Notes: generated by a model from the sequence alone, not told the origin. A stretch of DNA of 64,000 nt from Mesorhizobium norvegicum (GCF_004919685.1 NZ_SMYZ01000034.1:1-64000), one strand, 5' to 3'. Positions 50,061-59,201 are shown, numbered from the stretch's first letter. Translations and numbers: made by a program.

Positions 50061-50170
50061 GCCCTCCAACAGCCAAGCGGCTTTCAATAAGAGCGCAGAT
50101 AATGATCAAAGCTTGGTCGCCACAGGCCGTCGCTCGCGAAGCGTGCCGGCTGTTGCAGTTTGGCAACGAA

Positions 50171-50195
50171 AAAGGCCGCCTCGAGGGCGGCCTTT
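50171..50195 (-). terminator. Rho-independent terminator of tig
   Basis: Read leftward: AAAGGCCGCC, loop CTCGA, GGCGGCCTTT, followed by TTCGTT. A perfect 10-bp GC-rich stem with flanking A/T runs on both sides, 24 bp after the tig stop. Confidence 0.85.
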
Positions 50196-50218
50196 CCTGT
50201 TTCAGCGGAGCGCTGGTG

Positions 50219-51694
50219 TTATTCGGCGTCCTTGGCGGCCTTCTTCTTCGGCGCGGCCTTCTTCTTGGGCTCTTCCGCGTCGTCGGCCTTCTTGTCGTCG
50301 GCCTTCTTGGCGGCGGCTTTCTTCGCCGGCTTCACCTTGACGGCGGTTTCGTCCTCCTCGTCGTCGGCCATCAGCTCTTCCTTGCTGACCTTGACGTCGG
50401 TGACCGAAATCTGGCCGAGCAGGTGGTCGACCACCTTCTCCTCGAACATCGGCGCCCGCAGCGTGTTCAACGCTTCCGGGTTGTTGCGGTAGAACTCGAA
50501 GACTTCCTGCTGCTGGTTGCCCGGATAGCGGCGCACCTGCTCGAACAGGCCGCGCTGCAACTCCTCGTCCGACACGGTGACGCCGGCCTTCTCGCCGATT
50601 TCAGCCAGCACCAGACCGAGGCGCACGCGGCGCTCGGCAAGCCGCAGATACTCGGCACGCGCCTCTTCTTCCGTCGTCTCTTCGTCGGCGAAGGTGCGTC
50701 CGGCTGCTTCCAGGTCACGATTGACCTGCGCCCAGATGTTGTTGAACTCGGCGTCGACGAGCTTCGACGGCGCCTCGAACGAGTAGGACGCGTCGAGTTG
50801 GTCGAGCAACTGGCGCTTGACCTTCTGGCGCGTCATGGCGCCGAACTGGTTCTCGATCTGGCCGCGCACCACGTCGCGCAGGCGCTCCAGCGACTCCAAG
50901 CCGAGGTTCTTGGCGGTCTCGTCGTTGATTTCCAGCGCGCCGGGCTGGGACACTTCCTTGACGGTGACGTCGAAGGTCGCTTCCTTGCCGGCCAGATGCG
51001 CCGCCTGGTAGTTTTCCGGGAAGGTCACGGTGACCTGCTTTTCGTCACCGGCCTTGGCGCCGACAAGCTGATCCTCGAAGCCGGGGATGAACTCCTTCGA
51101 GCCCAGAACCAGCGGCTGATCGGTGCCGGCGCCGCCATTGAAGGCCTCGCCGTCGATCTTGCCGACATAGTCGATGGAGACGCGGTCGCCATTGGCGGCC
51201 TTGCCGGTCTTCGGCTCGTAGCTGCGCGCCGATTCGGCAACGCGCTGGACCTGTTCGTCGATCTCGGTGTCCGGCACATCGAACACCTGGCGTGTCACCT
51301 TGATGTCGGAAAAGTCCTTGATCTCGATCGCCGGAATGATCTCGTAATTGAGGCGGAACTCGAAGTCGGCGCCGCCGGCCAGGATCTTCTCGGCTTCCTT
51401 CTCGTCCTCGGTCATGATGACTTCGGGCTGCATGGCAGCCTTTTCGCCACGCCCGGTGATGATCGAACGGGTCGAATCGTTGAGGATCTCGTTGACCACT
51501 TCGGCCATGAACGACTTGCCGTAGACCTTGCGCAGGTGTTGCACCGGCACCTTGCCGGGACGGAAGCCGTTGATGCGGACCTTGTTCCTGGCATCCGAAA
51601 GCCGCGCCATCAGCTTGGCTTCCATGTCACCGGCCGGCACGGTGATCTTGATCTCGCGCTTGAGACCGGAGTTGAGCGTTTCGGTGACCTGCAT
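50219..51694 (-). CDS. tig: Trigger factor, ribosome-associated chaperone
   Basis: Cytoplasmic folding chaperone and peptidyl-prolyl isomerase of 491 residues. The ribosome-binding loop is [13 protein letters not shown] at about residue 43; the FKBP-like domain has [20 protein letters not shown] and [21 protein letters not shown] long helical C-terminal domain follows, ending in a Lys/Ala/Glu-rich tail ([20 protein letters not shown]) typical of rhizobial trigger factors. ATG 51694 begins [15 protein letters not shown], the family start; the 49-codon extension upstream is rejected. Confidence 0.95.
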   Translation of the reverse strand: MQVTETLNSGLKREIKITVPAGDMEAKLMARLSDARNKVRINGFRPGKVPVQHLRKVYGKSFMAEVVNEILNDSTRSIITGRGEKAAMQPEVIMTEDEKEAEKILAGGADFEFRLNYEIIPAIEIKDFSDIKVTRQVFDVPDTEIDEQVQRVAESARSYEPKTGKAANGDRVSIDYVGKIDGEAFNGGAGTDQPLVLGSKEFIPGFEDQLVGAKAGDEKQVTVTFPENYQAAHLAGKEATFDVTVKEVSQPGALEINDETAKNLGLESLERLRDVVRGQIENQFGAMTRQKVKRQLLDQLDASYSFEAPSKLVDAEFNNIWAQVNRDLEAAGRTFADEETTEEEARAEYLRLAERRVRLGLVLAEIGEKAGVTVSDEELQRGLFEQVRRYPGNQQQEVFEFYRNNPEALNTLRAPMFEEKVVDHLLGQISVTDVKVSKEELMADDEEDETAVKVKPAKKAAAKKADDKKADDAEEPKKKAAPKKKAAKDAE

Positions 51695-52053
51695 CGTAAA
51701 ACCTTTGTTTTCACCAATGAGACTGCCACGGCCTCTGCCGTTTACAGCCTGCCGGTATATTCTTGCCGGGAATGGCTTTTGGTACGGAACCTGGCGATTT
51801 GACCGAAAATACGGCTCAAACTCTCCCAAACTGCGTTCCAAAATGTGAATAAGTTCTTGTTTTTCCTACTTCTTATCACATTCTGTAGAAGCGGATCGTC
51901 GCGTCCCGTCACATTTGACACGCCTTTTGTCACAGGCGAGGCTAATTTTCAACAGTCTTCGCATTTCGCCGAACAACCATCATTTTGGCCCTGACCCGAC
52001 ATCTTGTCTCCGACATTGACAGAATGATGGCTACATGGGATTGCCGATCCATT
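51695..52053. other. Gene-free stretch between tig and tRNA-Leu
   Basis: Holds the promoter region of tig and the tRNA leader. It is AT-richer than its surroundings. I see no convincing gene, repeat or -35/-10 pair. Confidence 0.5.
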
Positions 52054-52138
52054 GCGGATGTGGCGGAACTGGTAGACGCCCTGGATTTAGGTTCCAGTGC
52101 CGAAAGGCGTGGGGGTTCGAGTCCCTTCATCCGCACCA
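52054..52138 (+). tRNA. tRNA-Leu (anticodon UAG)
   Basis: 85 bases. The acceptor stem GCGGATG (52054-52060) pairs with CATCCGC (52128-52134), followed by ACCA with an encoded CCA. The anticodon arm CTGGA-TTTAGGT-TCCAG shows TAG in the loop. A long variable arm (TGCCGAAAGGCG) and GGTTCGAGTCC T-arm fit a class II leucine tRNA. Confidence 0.95.
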
Positions 52139-52290
52139 TTCACACCTTGGCCGTTTTACCTGCCTACTCCTGTTCTCGACTCTGTCTTTCCTTGGCGCAG
52201 CCCTGCGCCTGGCGAGAGTCCTGCTGATTGATCGCTTGAGACATAGCCGGCAATGAGATCAACTCATTATGGGAAAATGGCGGGACAACA

Positions 52291-52992
52291 ATGACACTTG
52301 AATACTGGAACAAGGCGCACATCTGTGGGCTGCTCTCGGTTCGTTTCGGGCTCACGAGCTACCTTGAGATCAACACGAGCACCACTGGTTTCAGGTACGC
52401 GGAAGCACGGCAATTGGGTTTTCAGCCCTGCATGCGTCTGGTCTATCGGGCGACTGAGCCGCCGCTCGATGGCCTCCCTGTCGATTTCACCTCCGCAGAT
52501 GAAGATATCGCCGCATGCCTCGAAGACACGCGCCTGAAGGGACAGACGTTCGACCTCGTCTTCGTTGATCCGCATCACACATACGAGTGCTCGGCGCGAG
52601 ACATCAGGGAGGCTTTCCGCATGGTCGCGCCCGGGGGTGCCGTGGTGGTACATGACTGCCTTCCCCCTGACCGGGCGGCAGCCAATCCCGCTTTCTTTCA
52701 CGGCGAGTGGTGCGGCGTGACCTACAAGGCATACATCGATTTCGTTCTGGGCAATCCGGATCTCGACTATTTCACCGTCGATGCCGATTACGGCTGTGGT
52801 GTCATTTTGAAGCCCATGGGAACTGGCGCGAAGATAAAGAACTGGCTGCGCGCCCGGCGCGCTCGGGGATTGAAAGGCGAGTGGCTTGCGATCGGCAATG
52901 ATTTCGATGCGGCGTTCGACAAGCTTGTCAGCGACAAGACAAGACTTTTGCGCCTTGTCGACTTTCGCCTGCTTCGCAGAAAGCTTGGCTGA
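52291..52992 (+). CDS. Class I SAM-dependent methyltransferase-like protein
   Basis: Protein of 233 residues of the Methyltransf_24 type: LTSYLEINTSTTGFRYAEAR in place of the usual Gly-rich motif I, FDLVFVDPHHTYECSARDIR (acidic post II) and FRMVAPGGAVVVHDCLPPD (motif III/IV). Such proteins often occur with glycan genes; none are adjacent. The weak motif I leaves doubt about SAM binding. It stands alone after the tRNA gene. Confidence 0.7.
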   Translation: MTLEYWNKAHICGLLSVRFGLTSYLEINTSTTGFRYAEARQLGFQPCMRLVYRATEPPLDGLPVDFTSADEDIAACLEDTRLKGQTFDLVFVDPHHTYECSARDIREAFRMVAPGGAVVVHDCLPPDRAAANPAFFHGEWCGVTYKAYIDFVLGNPDLDYFTVDADYGCGVILKPMGTGAKIKNWLRARRARGLKGEWLAIGNDFDAAFDKLVSDKTRLLRLVDFRLLRRKLG

Positions 52993-53091
52993 AACGACCG
53001 TCGGCCGGCCCTTATCAACGGCACTATGAAGCAGTGACATGGTCGACGATTTTGCGTCGACCAATCCCAGCATTGCCCCAAGAGCTTTAGG

Positions 53092-54540
53092 CTACGCCTC
53101 GAAGACCTGGCGTGTGAACCACTCTGTCAGCTTTGCAAGCTCCGGCCCCAGCACACGATCGTCGTCGACAGGCGGCACGATATCTCTGACCTCAGTGACG
53201 AATGATTGCAGCGCCGGCGGCGGCGTGCGTTCGGTGACGTGCAGCGCCTGGGAGGCGATCATCGCCAGCATTGCCATGGCCGCGTCGACGCAGCGACCGG
53301 CGGTCGCTTCCTTGGTCCATGCAAAGAACGCCGTCGTGGCGACATCGTCCTGCCCGGCGCCGGCTGATTCCGTGCCCGGAATGAAGGTGCGCTGTGCCGC
53401 CAGCTTGGCCTGCTCGAGATAGCCGGTGATCGCCATCGGCACGTAGCCGACATTGCCGTGGCCGTCGCTGTCGGCTGAGTGTCGTCCGGTCATGAGGAGA
53501 TCGGGTAGCAGCGACACCTTGCCGTTGAGGAGTTTTGAGGCGTGGCGGTCGCAGAGCAGGCAGATATCGGCCCATATCGCCGCCAGATCGTCGAGCGCCG
53601 GCGTCGCCATGGCGTTGTGGTAGCCGCCCGTGCTGATGCAACGGCCGAGCGGATGTGCATCGTCCGGTGGGATGTAGACCGGATTGTCCGATATCGAGGC
53701 CAGCGACACGGTGGCCGCCCGCTCTGCCGTCGCCAGCGCACGATGCGCCTGACCGAGGACGCGCGGCACGATGCGGTAGCTGACCGGCGCCTGATAGTTG
53801 CGTCGCCCGTCGCCGGCGCCGACCAGAAATTCCCGCAACCCCTGCAGGGCCGCGGCTTCATGTTCATCGCCCCAAAGCGCGTCGAGCGCCGCGTCATAGT
53901 GCTCGAGTGGAGCGCGAAACGCCTCGATCGACAGCGCGAACACTTTTTGCGCCATGCGGATGCGGCGGCGCGCCGCGAGCGCCGCGTCGGCCACCAGAGC
54001 GGCAGCGCAGGGTGAGCCGTTGATCAGCGAGCCGCGTTCCTTGACCTCCAGATCGAAGCGCGTCGAAAGCTCGGCAAACAGCGGATAGAGCGCCAGGATC
54101 TCGCCGGCGCCGCCTTGGCCCGACGACGGCACGACCGGCATGGGTCCACCGTCCAGCATCGCGGCAACGGCCAGCGCGATGCGCGGCGTGGTCGCGGCAT
54201 TGCCCTCGATGAAGTTGGTCAGGCGGGCAAGCACGATCCCCCGAACCACGCGATCCGGCAGCGGATCGCCGAAGGACGTGGCGGCGGCGAACGCCTTGAT
54301 GCGCGCATGGCGGTCCCGCTCGTCAGGTTCGAGCTTTCGGCTCGCCAGTTCCCCCATGGCGGTGGTGACGCCATAGATGACCGGTGGCGGATCGGATTCA
54401 ATCAGCTTGAGGAAGGAGGCACGGCATTCGGCAATGCGCTGCAGGGCCTTCTCGCCGATCGCCACCGTGTCCTTCTTCCAGGCGACGCGGAGAACAGTGT
54501 CGAGGTTGATGTCCTCACGCGTCGACAGGCTAACTGGCAT
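53092..54540 (-). CDS. Aromatic amino-acid lyase (HAL/PAL)-like protein lacking the MIO triad
   Basis: Protein of 482 residues with the HAL/PAL fold: VIYGVTTAMGELASRKLEPD (compare YGVNTGFG), ERGSLINGSPCAAALVADAA (compare LALINGTQ), RNYQAPVSYRIVPRVLGQAH and SISDNPVYIP. At about residues 137-150, VVPSSGQGGAGEILALYP stands where active enzymes have GSVGASGDLAPL. The Ala-Ser-Gly that cyclises to the MIO cofactor is therefore Gly-Ala-Gly here, without the Ser. Ammonia-lyase activity by the normal route is unlikely; it may have another activity. A 21-bp tandem repeat lies just before the start. Confidence 0.8.
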   Translation of the reverse strand: MPVSLSTREDINLDTVLRVAWKKDTVAIGEKALQRIAECRASFLKLIESDPPPVIYGVTTAMGELASRKLEPDERDRHARIKAFAAATSFGDPLPDRVVRGIVLARLTNFIEGNAATTPRIALAVAAMLDGGPMPVVPSSGQGGAGEILALYPLFAELSTRFDLEVKERGSLINGSPCAAALVADAALAARRRIRMAQKVFALSIEAFRAPLEHYDAALDALWGDEHEAAALQGLREFLVGAGDGRRNYQAPVSYRIVPRVLGQAHRALATAERAATVSLASISDNPVYIPPDDAHPLGRCISTGGYHNAMATPALDDLAAIWADICLLCDRHASKLLNGKVSLLPDLLMTGRHSADSDGHGNVGYVPMAITGYLEQAKLAAQRTFIPGTESAGAGQDDVATTAFFAWTKEATAGRCVDAAMAMLAMIASQALHVTERTPPPALQSFVTEVRDIVPPVDDDRVLGPELAKLTEWFTRQVFEA

Positions 54541-54550
54541 GCTTCACACC

Positions 54551-54592
54551 ACGGCAGGTACGGATGCTGATACGGCAGGTACGAATACTAAT
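54551..54592. repeat. Tandem 21-bp direct repeat
   Basis: Two adjacent units (54551-54571 and 54572-54592), each starting ACGGCAGGTACG and matching at 18 of 21 positions. They lie between the lyase-like gene start and the last codons of the GDYXXLXY gene. Confidence 0.7.
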
Positions 54593-55172
54593 AGAGTGGT
54601 TCCTCGAACAGCGTCTTGTCGCCGTCCACCAGCGCCTTGATCTGCGCGGTGCCGTCACCGGCAAGCGCGAGCCGGATGCCGAACGGCCGCACCCGCATGT
54701 CGTTCTGGATCGCCATCCCCTCGCCTTCCGGCAGATAGAAGCGCTCGATACCGTAGTCCGGCGTGATGGTCGCCTCTTTGCTGCGAAGGTCCCAGCCCTC
54801 GGCGACGTGGCCCGATATATCGGCCTCGTCAGCGGCGACCGGCGTTGGCGCCTTGCCGAACCAGGCGGTCGTCGGCTGCCAATAGCCGTCGGCGCCCTTC
54901 TTCAGGCGGACGACAATCGACGTATCGTCGCTGGAAAATTTGTCAGGCGGAATGTTGGCGATCATTTTCACCGGTATGCGCGAAATCTCGTAGCCCAGGA
55001 TAATATAGTCGCCGCGCAGGAGGTCGCGCGGATCGACAGGCTCGATCTTCAGCAGCACTTCCTTGCCGTTGCGCAGGATCGCCGCCCGGCCGGCGATGAT
55101 CCAGCTCAGGAAGCCGATCTGGACGAGCGCCAGCACCAGCGCCGAGATGACAAGCCTTTTCCCGGTGATCAT
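54588..55172 (-). CDS. GDYXXLXY-domain protein
   Basis: Protein of 194 residues with an N-terminal membrane helix (LVISALVLALVQIGFLSWII) and the naming motif in LRGDYIILGYEISRIP at about residue 53. The rest is a periplasmic or extracytoplasmic beta-rich domain (RFYLPEGEGMAIQNDMRVRP). The family is regularly paired with DUF2157 proteins; function unknown. It overlaps the DUF2157 stop by ATGA, so the pair is conserved here too. Confidence 0.85.
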   Translation of the reverse strand: MITGKRLVISALVLALVQIGFLSWIIAGRAAILRNGKEVLLKIEPVDPRDLLRGDYIILGYEISRIPVKMIANIPPDKFSSDDTSIVVRLKKGADGYWQPTTAWFGKAPTPVAADEADISGHVAEGWDLRSKEATITPDYGIERFYLPEGEGMAIQNDMRVRPFGIRLALAGDGTAQIKALVDGDKTLFEEPLY

Positions 55173-56287
55173 GCCGTGGCTCCCTTGGTGACTGGGCCCT
55201 TCATGCGTTTTTCCACGCGGATGATGACCAGCGCAAGGATGCCGAGCAGCACGGCGGCGGCAAGGAAGAAGCCGGCAGTATCGAGCATCGATTGCAAGGT
55301 CACCACATAGATGATGGCGAGTTCGAAGGCGAAGCCGGCATAGGCGAGCCAGCGCAACCCGCGGCTCTCCCGCCCTGCCAGCACGATTGCCGCGACGATG
55401 CCGGCGAGCGCGACGACCGAGGCGATGGCGAAGCCGCTTTTGTAGGTGCTCTCGCCAGCCAGCTCGAACTGGATCATGGCCAGGCCGGTGAGGAAGCCGA
55501 GCAGCGCGTGCAAGGGCAAGCGGCCGCCGAGTTGCACGACCCTGTCGACCGGGCCTGGCGCGAAGACCGAGGCCGCGAACAGCAGCGCTGAGACGACGAC
55601 CAGCGGGATCGCCACCTGCAGCGTGTCGTGGTTGGTGACCAGCAGCACGAGATAGAACAGCACCGACAGGATGATCAGGTGCCGAGCCGACTGGCTGCGG
55701 GTCCAGAACGAGACGGCAAACAGCACGATCGCCATGGCGACGAAGGCATGCGGAAATTCGCTGCGGCTGTAATAGTCGAAGCCTTTAAGGAACAGCCAGG
55801 CATCGGCAATGCCGACCGAAGCCACGGTCAGCGGGTTCGAGCGCAGCGCCACCGCCGCCAATGCCGTGCCGGCGCCCCAGGTGACCAGAGCCGACGCCTC
55901 GTCGCCGGACAGATGATACATCTGGCCGATCAGCGCGATCGACCCGCCGAAAGCTGCCGCCGCCACGATCCACAGCGCCTCGCCGATCGCCGCATGGTCG
56001 CGCATCTTCAACAGCGCACCGCCGACATAGCCGCCAAGGATGACCGCAAAGAGGGCCAGAACGCGCGCCAGCCGCGGGATCGCGTCCCAGTTGGCGGCGA
56101 CGAAAATCAGGATGGCGGCGCCGAACAGCAAGGCGGCCATCATCGCCAGGATCGAACCGAAGCTGAGCGACTTGCGCTCGTTGGCCTCGACATCGCGCGC
56201 CAGGGAATCGGCAATGGTGGCGTCGATCAGCCCGGCCTGCTGCCAGCGCGCGATATCCGCCCTGACCCGCGACGAATAACTCGCCAT
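55169..56287 (-). CDS. DUF2157 integral membrane protein
   Basis: Protein of 372 residues. A soluble N-terminal segment (VRADIARWQQAGLIDATIAD) precedes about ten helices, starting ILAMMAALLFGAAILIFVAA then NWDAIPRLARVLALFAVILG, the family core. It is the first gene of a two-gene operon with the GDYXXLXY protein. Function unknown. Confidence 0.87.
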   Translation of the reverse strand: MASYSSRVRADIARWQQAGLIDATIADSLARDVEANERKSLSFGSILAMMAALLFGAAILIFVAANWDAIPRLARVLALFAVILGGYVGGALLKMRDHAAIGEALWIVAAAAFGGSIALIGQMYHLSGDEASALVTWGAGTALAAVALRSNPLTVASVGIADAWLFLKGFDYYSRSEFPHAFVAMAIVLFAVSFWTRSQSARHLIILSVLFYLVLLVTNHDTLQVAIPLVVVSALLFAASVFAPGPVDRVVQLGGRLPLHALLGFLTGLAMIQFELAGESTYKSGFAIASVVALAGIVAAIVLAGRESRGLRWLAYAGFAFELAIIYVVTLQSMLDTAGFFLAAAVLLGILALVIIRVEKRMKGPVTKGATA

Positions 56288-56441
56288 CCCGCTTCTCCCC
56301 CAGTTTGGTCTTTTTTTCAGCCGACCCGGTCAAACCGTTGACGCTAAGGCATTTTCCGATTCGGGTTTCTTTGTGTCAGGTCCGTGAACGCTCGTTAATG
56401 CTGCATTGCACAATTTGCATTGCTGCCATGCAGCCATAGCG

Positions 56442-56471
56442 CTTTTAAATCGATATGGGTCCGCCTATTTA
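56442..56471 (+). promoter_or_regulatory. Possible stress promoter before the DUF1127 genes
   Basis: CTTTTA (56442-56447) and CCTATT (56464-56469) with a 16-bp spacer, 53 bp before the first DUF1127 ATG. The -10 resembles alphaproteobacterial RpoH-type CCTAT elements; the -35 is poor. In Rhodobacter the comparable DUF1127-sRNA locus is stress-controlled, which makes this worth noting only as a weak candidate. Confidence 0.3.
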
Positions 56472-56523
56472 TGGTTCGTACACAAACGGAATGATCCGCA
56501 AGAAAGACGAAACGAGAACTACC

Positions 56524-56664
56524 ATGAACCTGATCCGCAACTACCGCAACTGGCGCCGCTACAGGGACACCGTGTCCGAGCTGAGCCGCCTGAGCAACCG
56601 TGAACTGACCGACCTCGGCATTAGCCGCAGCGACATTCCTTACGTCGCTCGCAAGGCGGTCTAA
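56524..56664 (+). CDS. DUF1127 small protein, copy 1
   Basis: Arg-rich protein of 46 residues: MNLIRNYRNWRRYRDTVSEL, SRLSNRELTDLGISRSDIPY, VARKAV. The sequence L-S-x-R-E-L-x-D-L-G-I-x-R is the DUF1127 core. Such proteins can bind RNA and affect RNA turnover in alphaproteobacteria. ATG 56524 is used because the domain starts there. A paralog and hairpin RNAs follow. Confidence 0.9.
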   Translation: MNLIRNYRNWRRYRDTVSELSRLSNRELTDLGISRSDIPYVARKAV

Positions 56665-56713
56665 TTCTTCGGACCGCAAATGGTCCGAACCAGTTTTGAA
56701 AAAGAGAACGACA

Positions 56714-56854
56714 ATGAACCTGATCCGCAACTATCGTAACTGGCGCGTTTATCGCGAGACGGTTACCGAGCTGGGTCGCCTTTCGAACCGCCAGCTGCAT
56801 GACCTCGGTATCGTCCGCGACGAAATCAAGATCATCGCCCGCCGGGCGATCTAA
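56714..56854 (+). CDS. DUF1127 small protein, copy 2
   Basis: Second 46-residue DUF1127 protein: MNLIRNYRNWRVYRETVTEL, GRLSNRQLHDLGIVRDEIKI, IARRAI. The first 11 residues are identical to copy 1, pointing to tandem duplication. SD AAAGAGAA precedes the ATG. It ends 12 bp before the first hairpin RNA unit, so gene and RNAs may share a transcript. Confidence 0.9.
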   Translation: MNLIRNYRNWRVYRETVTELGRLSNRQLHDLGIVRDEIKIIARRAI

Positions 56855-56866
56855 CCAGAATTTCGC

Positions 56867-56980
56867 CAGGGTCGACCTCCTCCCCGACCCTGACGGATCC
56901 GGTCAACCTTCACCTCCTCCCGAGGGTTGACCACCAAAACGGCGCCCGCCGCACCTCCTCCCGCGGCGGGCGTTGTTTCC
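56867..56980 (+). ncRNA. Triple-hairpin anti-Shine-Dalgarno RNA, unit A (CcsR/cuckoo RNA type)
   Basis: Three stem-loops, each with ACCTCCTCCC unpaired. A1: CAGGGTCG/CGACCCTG, loop 56875-56884. A2: GGTCAACC/GGTTGACC, loop 56909-56924 containing the motif at 56912-56921. A3: CGCCCGCCGC/GCGGCGGGCG, loop 56953-56962; with G-U and A-T pairs the stem reaches about 16 bp and ends in TTGTTT, so A3 probably terminates transcription. The loop motif is complementary to Shine-Dalgarno sequences, as in the CcsR/cuckoo RNAs of alphaproteobacteria, which are made with an upstream DUF1127 gene. Confidence 0.8.
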
Positions 56981-57021
56981 CAGAAACGGGTTTCGCCCCG
57001 TTTAAAAATAGCGAAAGAGTT

Positions 57022-57145
57022 TTCGTCAAAGCCGACCTCCTCCCCGGCAATGACGAATACGGTCGGCCTTCACCTCCTCCCGAGGGGCGACCCCAAAAAC
57101 GACACCCGCCGGACCTCCTCCCCCGGCGGGTGTTGTTGTTTTCGG
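57022..57145 (+). ncRNA. Triple-hairpin anti-Shine-Dalgarno RNA, unit B (CcsR/cuckoo RNA type)
   Basis: Second unit with the same order of elements. B1: TTCGTCA-AA-GCCG / CGGC-AA-TGACGAA, loop ACCTCCTCCC at 57035-57044. B2: GGTCGGCC/GGGCGACC with one mismatch, motif at 57072-57081. B3: CACCCGCCGG/CCGGCGGGTG, loop 57113-57122, extendable to 15 bp and followed by GTTTT. Paired bases differ from unit A while loops are identical, so pairing has been preserved by compensatory change. It lies 42 bp after unit A and 83 bp before trmFO. Confidence 0.8.
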
Positions 57146-57227
57146 GGTTTGATTCCCTGAGCTGCTGTTTACCCAGCACCACGCACGGCAATTGCAATCG
57201 CCGCATCAAGCGATTATTCCGGCGCTC

Positions 57228-58643
57228 ATGAGCAAAAATCCCATCCACATCATTGGCGGCGGCCTCGCCGGCTCCGAAGCTGCCTGGCAGGCGGCGCAAG
57301 CGGGCGTTCCCGTCATCTTGCATGAAATGCGGCCCGTTCGCGGCACCGATGCCCACAAGACCGACAACCTGGCCGAGCTCGTCTGTTCCAATTCCTTCCG
57401 CTCCGACGACGCCGACAACAACGCCGTTGGCCTGCTGCACGCCGAAATGCGGCTGGCCGGCTCGTTGATCATGAGCGCAGGCGACGCCAACCAGGTGCCT
57501 GCCGGCGGTGCGCTTGCCGTCGACCGCGACGGATTCGCCGACGCGGTGACGAAAAAACTCGAAGCACACAAGCTGATCACCATCCAGCGCGAGGAAGTGC
57601 CGGGCTTGCCGCCAGTGGATTGGGACCAGGCGATCATTGCCACGGGTCCGCTGACCGCGCCCTCACTTGCCCAGTCGATCGCGGAGGCGACCGGCGCCGA
57701 CGCGCTCGCCTTCTTCGACGCCATTGCGCCGATCGTCCATTTCGACACGATCGACATGGATACCTGCTGGTTCCAGTCGCGCTACGACAAGGTCGGACCC
57801 GGCGGCACCGGCAAGGACTACATCAATTGTCCCCTGGACAAGGACCAGTACCTTGCCTTCGTGCAAGCGCTGGTCGACGGCCAGAAAACCGAATTCAAGC
57901 AATGGGAAGGCACGCCCTATTTCGACGGCTGCCTGCCGATCGAGATCATGGCCGAGCGCGGCGTCGAGACGCTGCGCTACGGACCGATGAAGCCGATGGG
58001 GCTGACCAATGCGCACAATCCGACGGTAAAGGCCTATGCCGTTGTCCAGTTGCGGCAGGACAATGCGCTGGGCACGCTCTACAACATGGTCGGTTTCCAG
58101 ACCAAGCTGAAGCATGCCGAGCAGGTGCGTGTGTTCCGCACCATACCGGGTCTCGAAAACGCCGATTTTGCCCGCCTTGGCGGCCTGCACCGCAACACCT
58201 ATATCGACTCGCCGATCTTGCTCGATGCCTCGCTGCAGCTGAAGTCGCGCCCCGGCCTGCGCTTCGCCGGCCAGATCACCGGCTGCGAAGGCTATGTCGA
58301 AAGCGCTGCGATCGGCCTGCTCGCCGGCCGCTTTGCTGCCGCCGAAAGGCTTGGCCACGCACCCTCCCTGCCGCCGCTCACCACAGCCTTCGGCGCCCTG
58401 CTCAACCACATCACCGGCGGCCACATCGTCTCCGATGACGAACCGGGAAAGCGCTCCTTCCAGCCGATGAATGTCAATTTCGGCCTGTTCCCGCCCGTCG
58501 AAGCCCCGAAGATCGAGGGCAAACGCATGCGCGGCAAGGACAAGACTGTCGCCAAGCGCCATGCAGTGACGTCGCGCGCGCTGCAAGACTGTCGCGAATG
58601 GCTGGGCTTGCCGGCGCCGACGGCGCAAGCTGCTGCGGAATAG
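57228..58643 (+). CDS. trmFO: Folate-dependent tRNA (uracil-54-C5)-methyltransferase TrmFO
   Basis: FAD- and methylenetetrahydrofolate-dependent enzyme of 471 residues making m5U54 in t[23 protein letters not shown] is the FAD-binding motif. Characteristic blocks include [40 protein letters not shown] (catalytic Cys), [18 protein letters not shown] and [20 protein letters not shown] (second Cys). ATG 57228 is used over an earlier in-frame start at 57192 since the FAD motif begins four codons later. Confidence 0.94.
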   Translation: MSKNPIHIIGGGLAGSEAAWQAAQAGVPVILHEMRPVRGTDAHKTDNLAELVCSNSFRSDDADNNAVGLLHAEMRLAGSLIMSAGDANQVPAGGALAVDRDGFADAVTKKLEAHKLITIQREEVPGLPPVDWDQAIIATGPLTAPSLAQSIAEATGADALAFFDAIAPIVHFDTIDMDTCWFQSRYDKVGPGGTGKDYINCPLDKDQYLAFVQALVDGQKTEFKQWEGTPYFDGCLPIEIMAERGVETLRYGPMKPMGLTNAHNPTVKAYAVVQLRQDNALGTLYNMVGFQTKLKHAEQVRVFRTIPGLENADFARLGGLHRNTYIDSPILLDASLQLKSRPGLRFAGQITGCEGYVESAAIGLLAGRFAAAERLGHAPSLPPLTTAFGALLNHITGGHIVSDDEPGKRSFQPMNVNFGLFPPVEAPKIEGKRMRGKDKTVAKRHAVTSRALQDCREWLGLPAPTAQAAAE

Positions 58644-58647
58644 CCGC

Positions 58648-59193
58648 GTGCCTGGATCCGAATTCGGCACGATCCCTCAGCTTCTGCCACCGGGCTGGCC
58701 GGAGAGTGAGGAACCGTTCGCTGGCGACTACGAGATCTTCTGGAGCATCTACATCCGCTGCAACAACAGGCGGAAGTTGCGCCAGGTTCACATACCGGCG
58801 CTTGAAGCGCTGATCGGCCAGCCCCATGGAGGCAAGGGCTGGGTGCTCGAAAACGAAGACTACAACGAGAACCGCGATCGAAGCTTGCAAAGGATCGTTG
58901 CCGTGCAGCGCCTCGAGGGCCGGTACAACGACCGATTCCTCGTTGATTTCATGAAGACGCTCTATTCGCTGTCGCCGTCCTGGACTATCCAAGCCCGCCT
59001 CAATCCGTCACATCCTCACGGCGTGTATGTCAACGCGCGATTTGCACGAGAGACAGCCCCAGAGGCACCGGCAGTTGTCGATGCAATGGTCGAGTTGGAG
59101 GGCAATTTCAGGGACGCCATGGGTGGCGAATCCGGACGTTACCTCGGGACGGGCCAACGTATTGGCGGTGATTCTGGAGCCGGCGGATCGTGA
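58648..59193 (+). CDS. Hypothetical protein after trmFO
   Basis: Soluble protein of 181 residues with no family that I recognise: EPFAGDYEIFWSIYIRCNNR, RLEGRYNDRFLVDFMKTLYS and HGVYVNARFARETAP. The start is GTG 5 bp after the trmFO stop, so translational coupling is likely. No signal or helix is seen. It converges with the hydroxylase gene at 59202. Confidence 0.6.
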   Translation: MPGSEFGTIPQLLPPGWPESEEPFAGDYEIFWSIYIRCNNRRKLRQVHIPALEALIGQPHGGKGWVLENEDYNENRDRSLQRIVAVQRLEGRYNDRFLVDFMKTLYSLSPSWTIQARLNPSHPHGVYVNARFARETAPEAPAVVDAMVELEGNFRDAMGGESGRYLGTGQRIGGDSGAGGS

Positions 59194-59201
59194 TAGATTA
59201 G

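Noticed and set aside
50021..51802. 593-codon plus-strand frame opposite tig
   Set aside because: Trigger factor on the minus strand is unmistakable; the antisense frame is a product of high GC at third positions.
56860..57145. Repeated CCTCCTCCC blocks as a CRISPR array or simple repeat
   Set aside because: Spacing is irregular, the flanks are complementary stems rather than unique spacers, and the motif always falls in a loop, which fits structured RNA instead.
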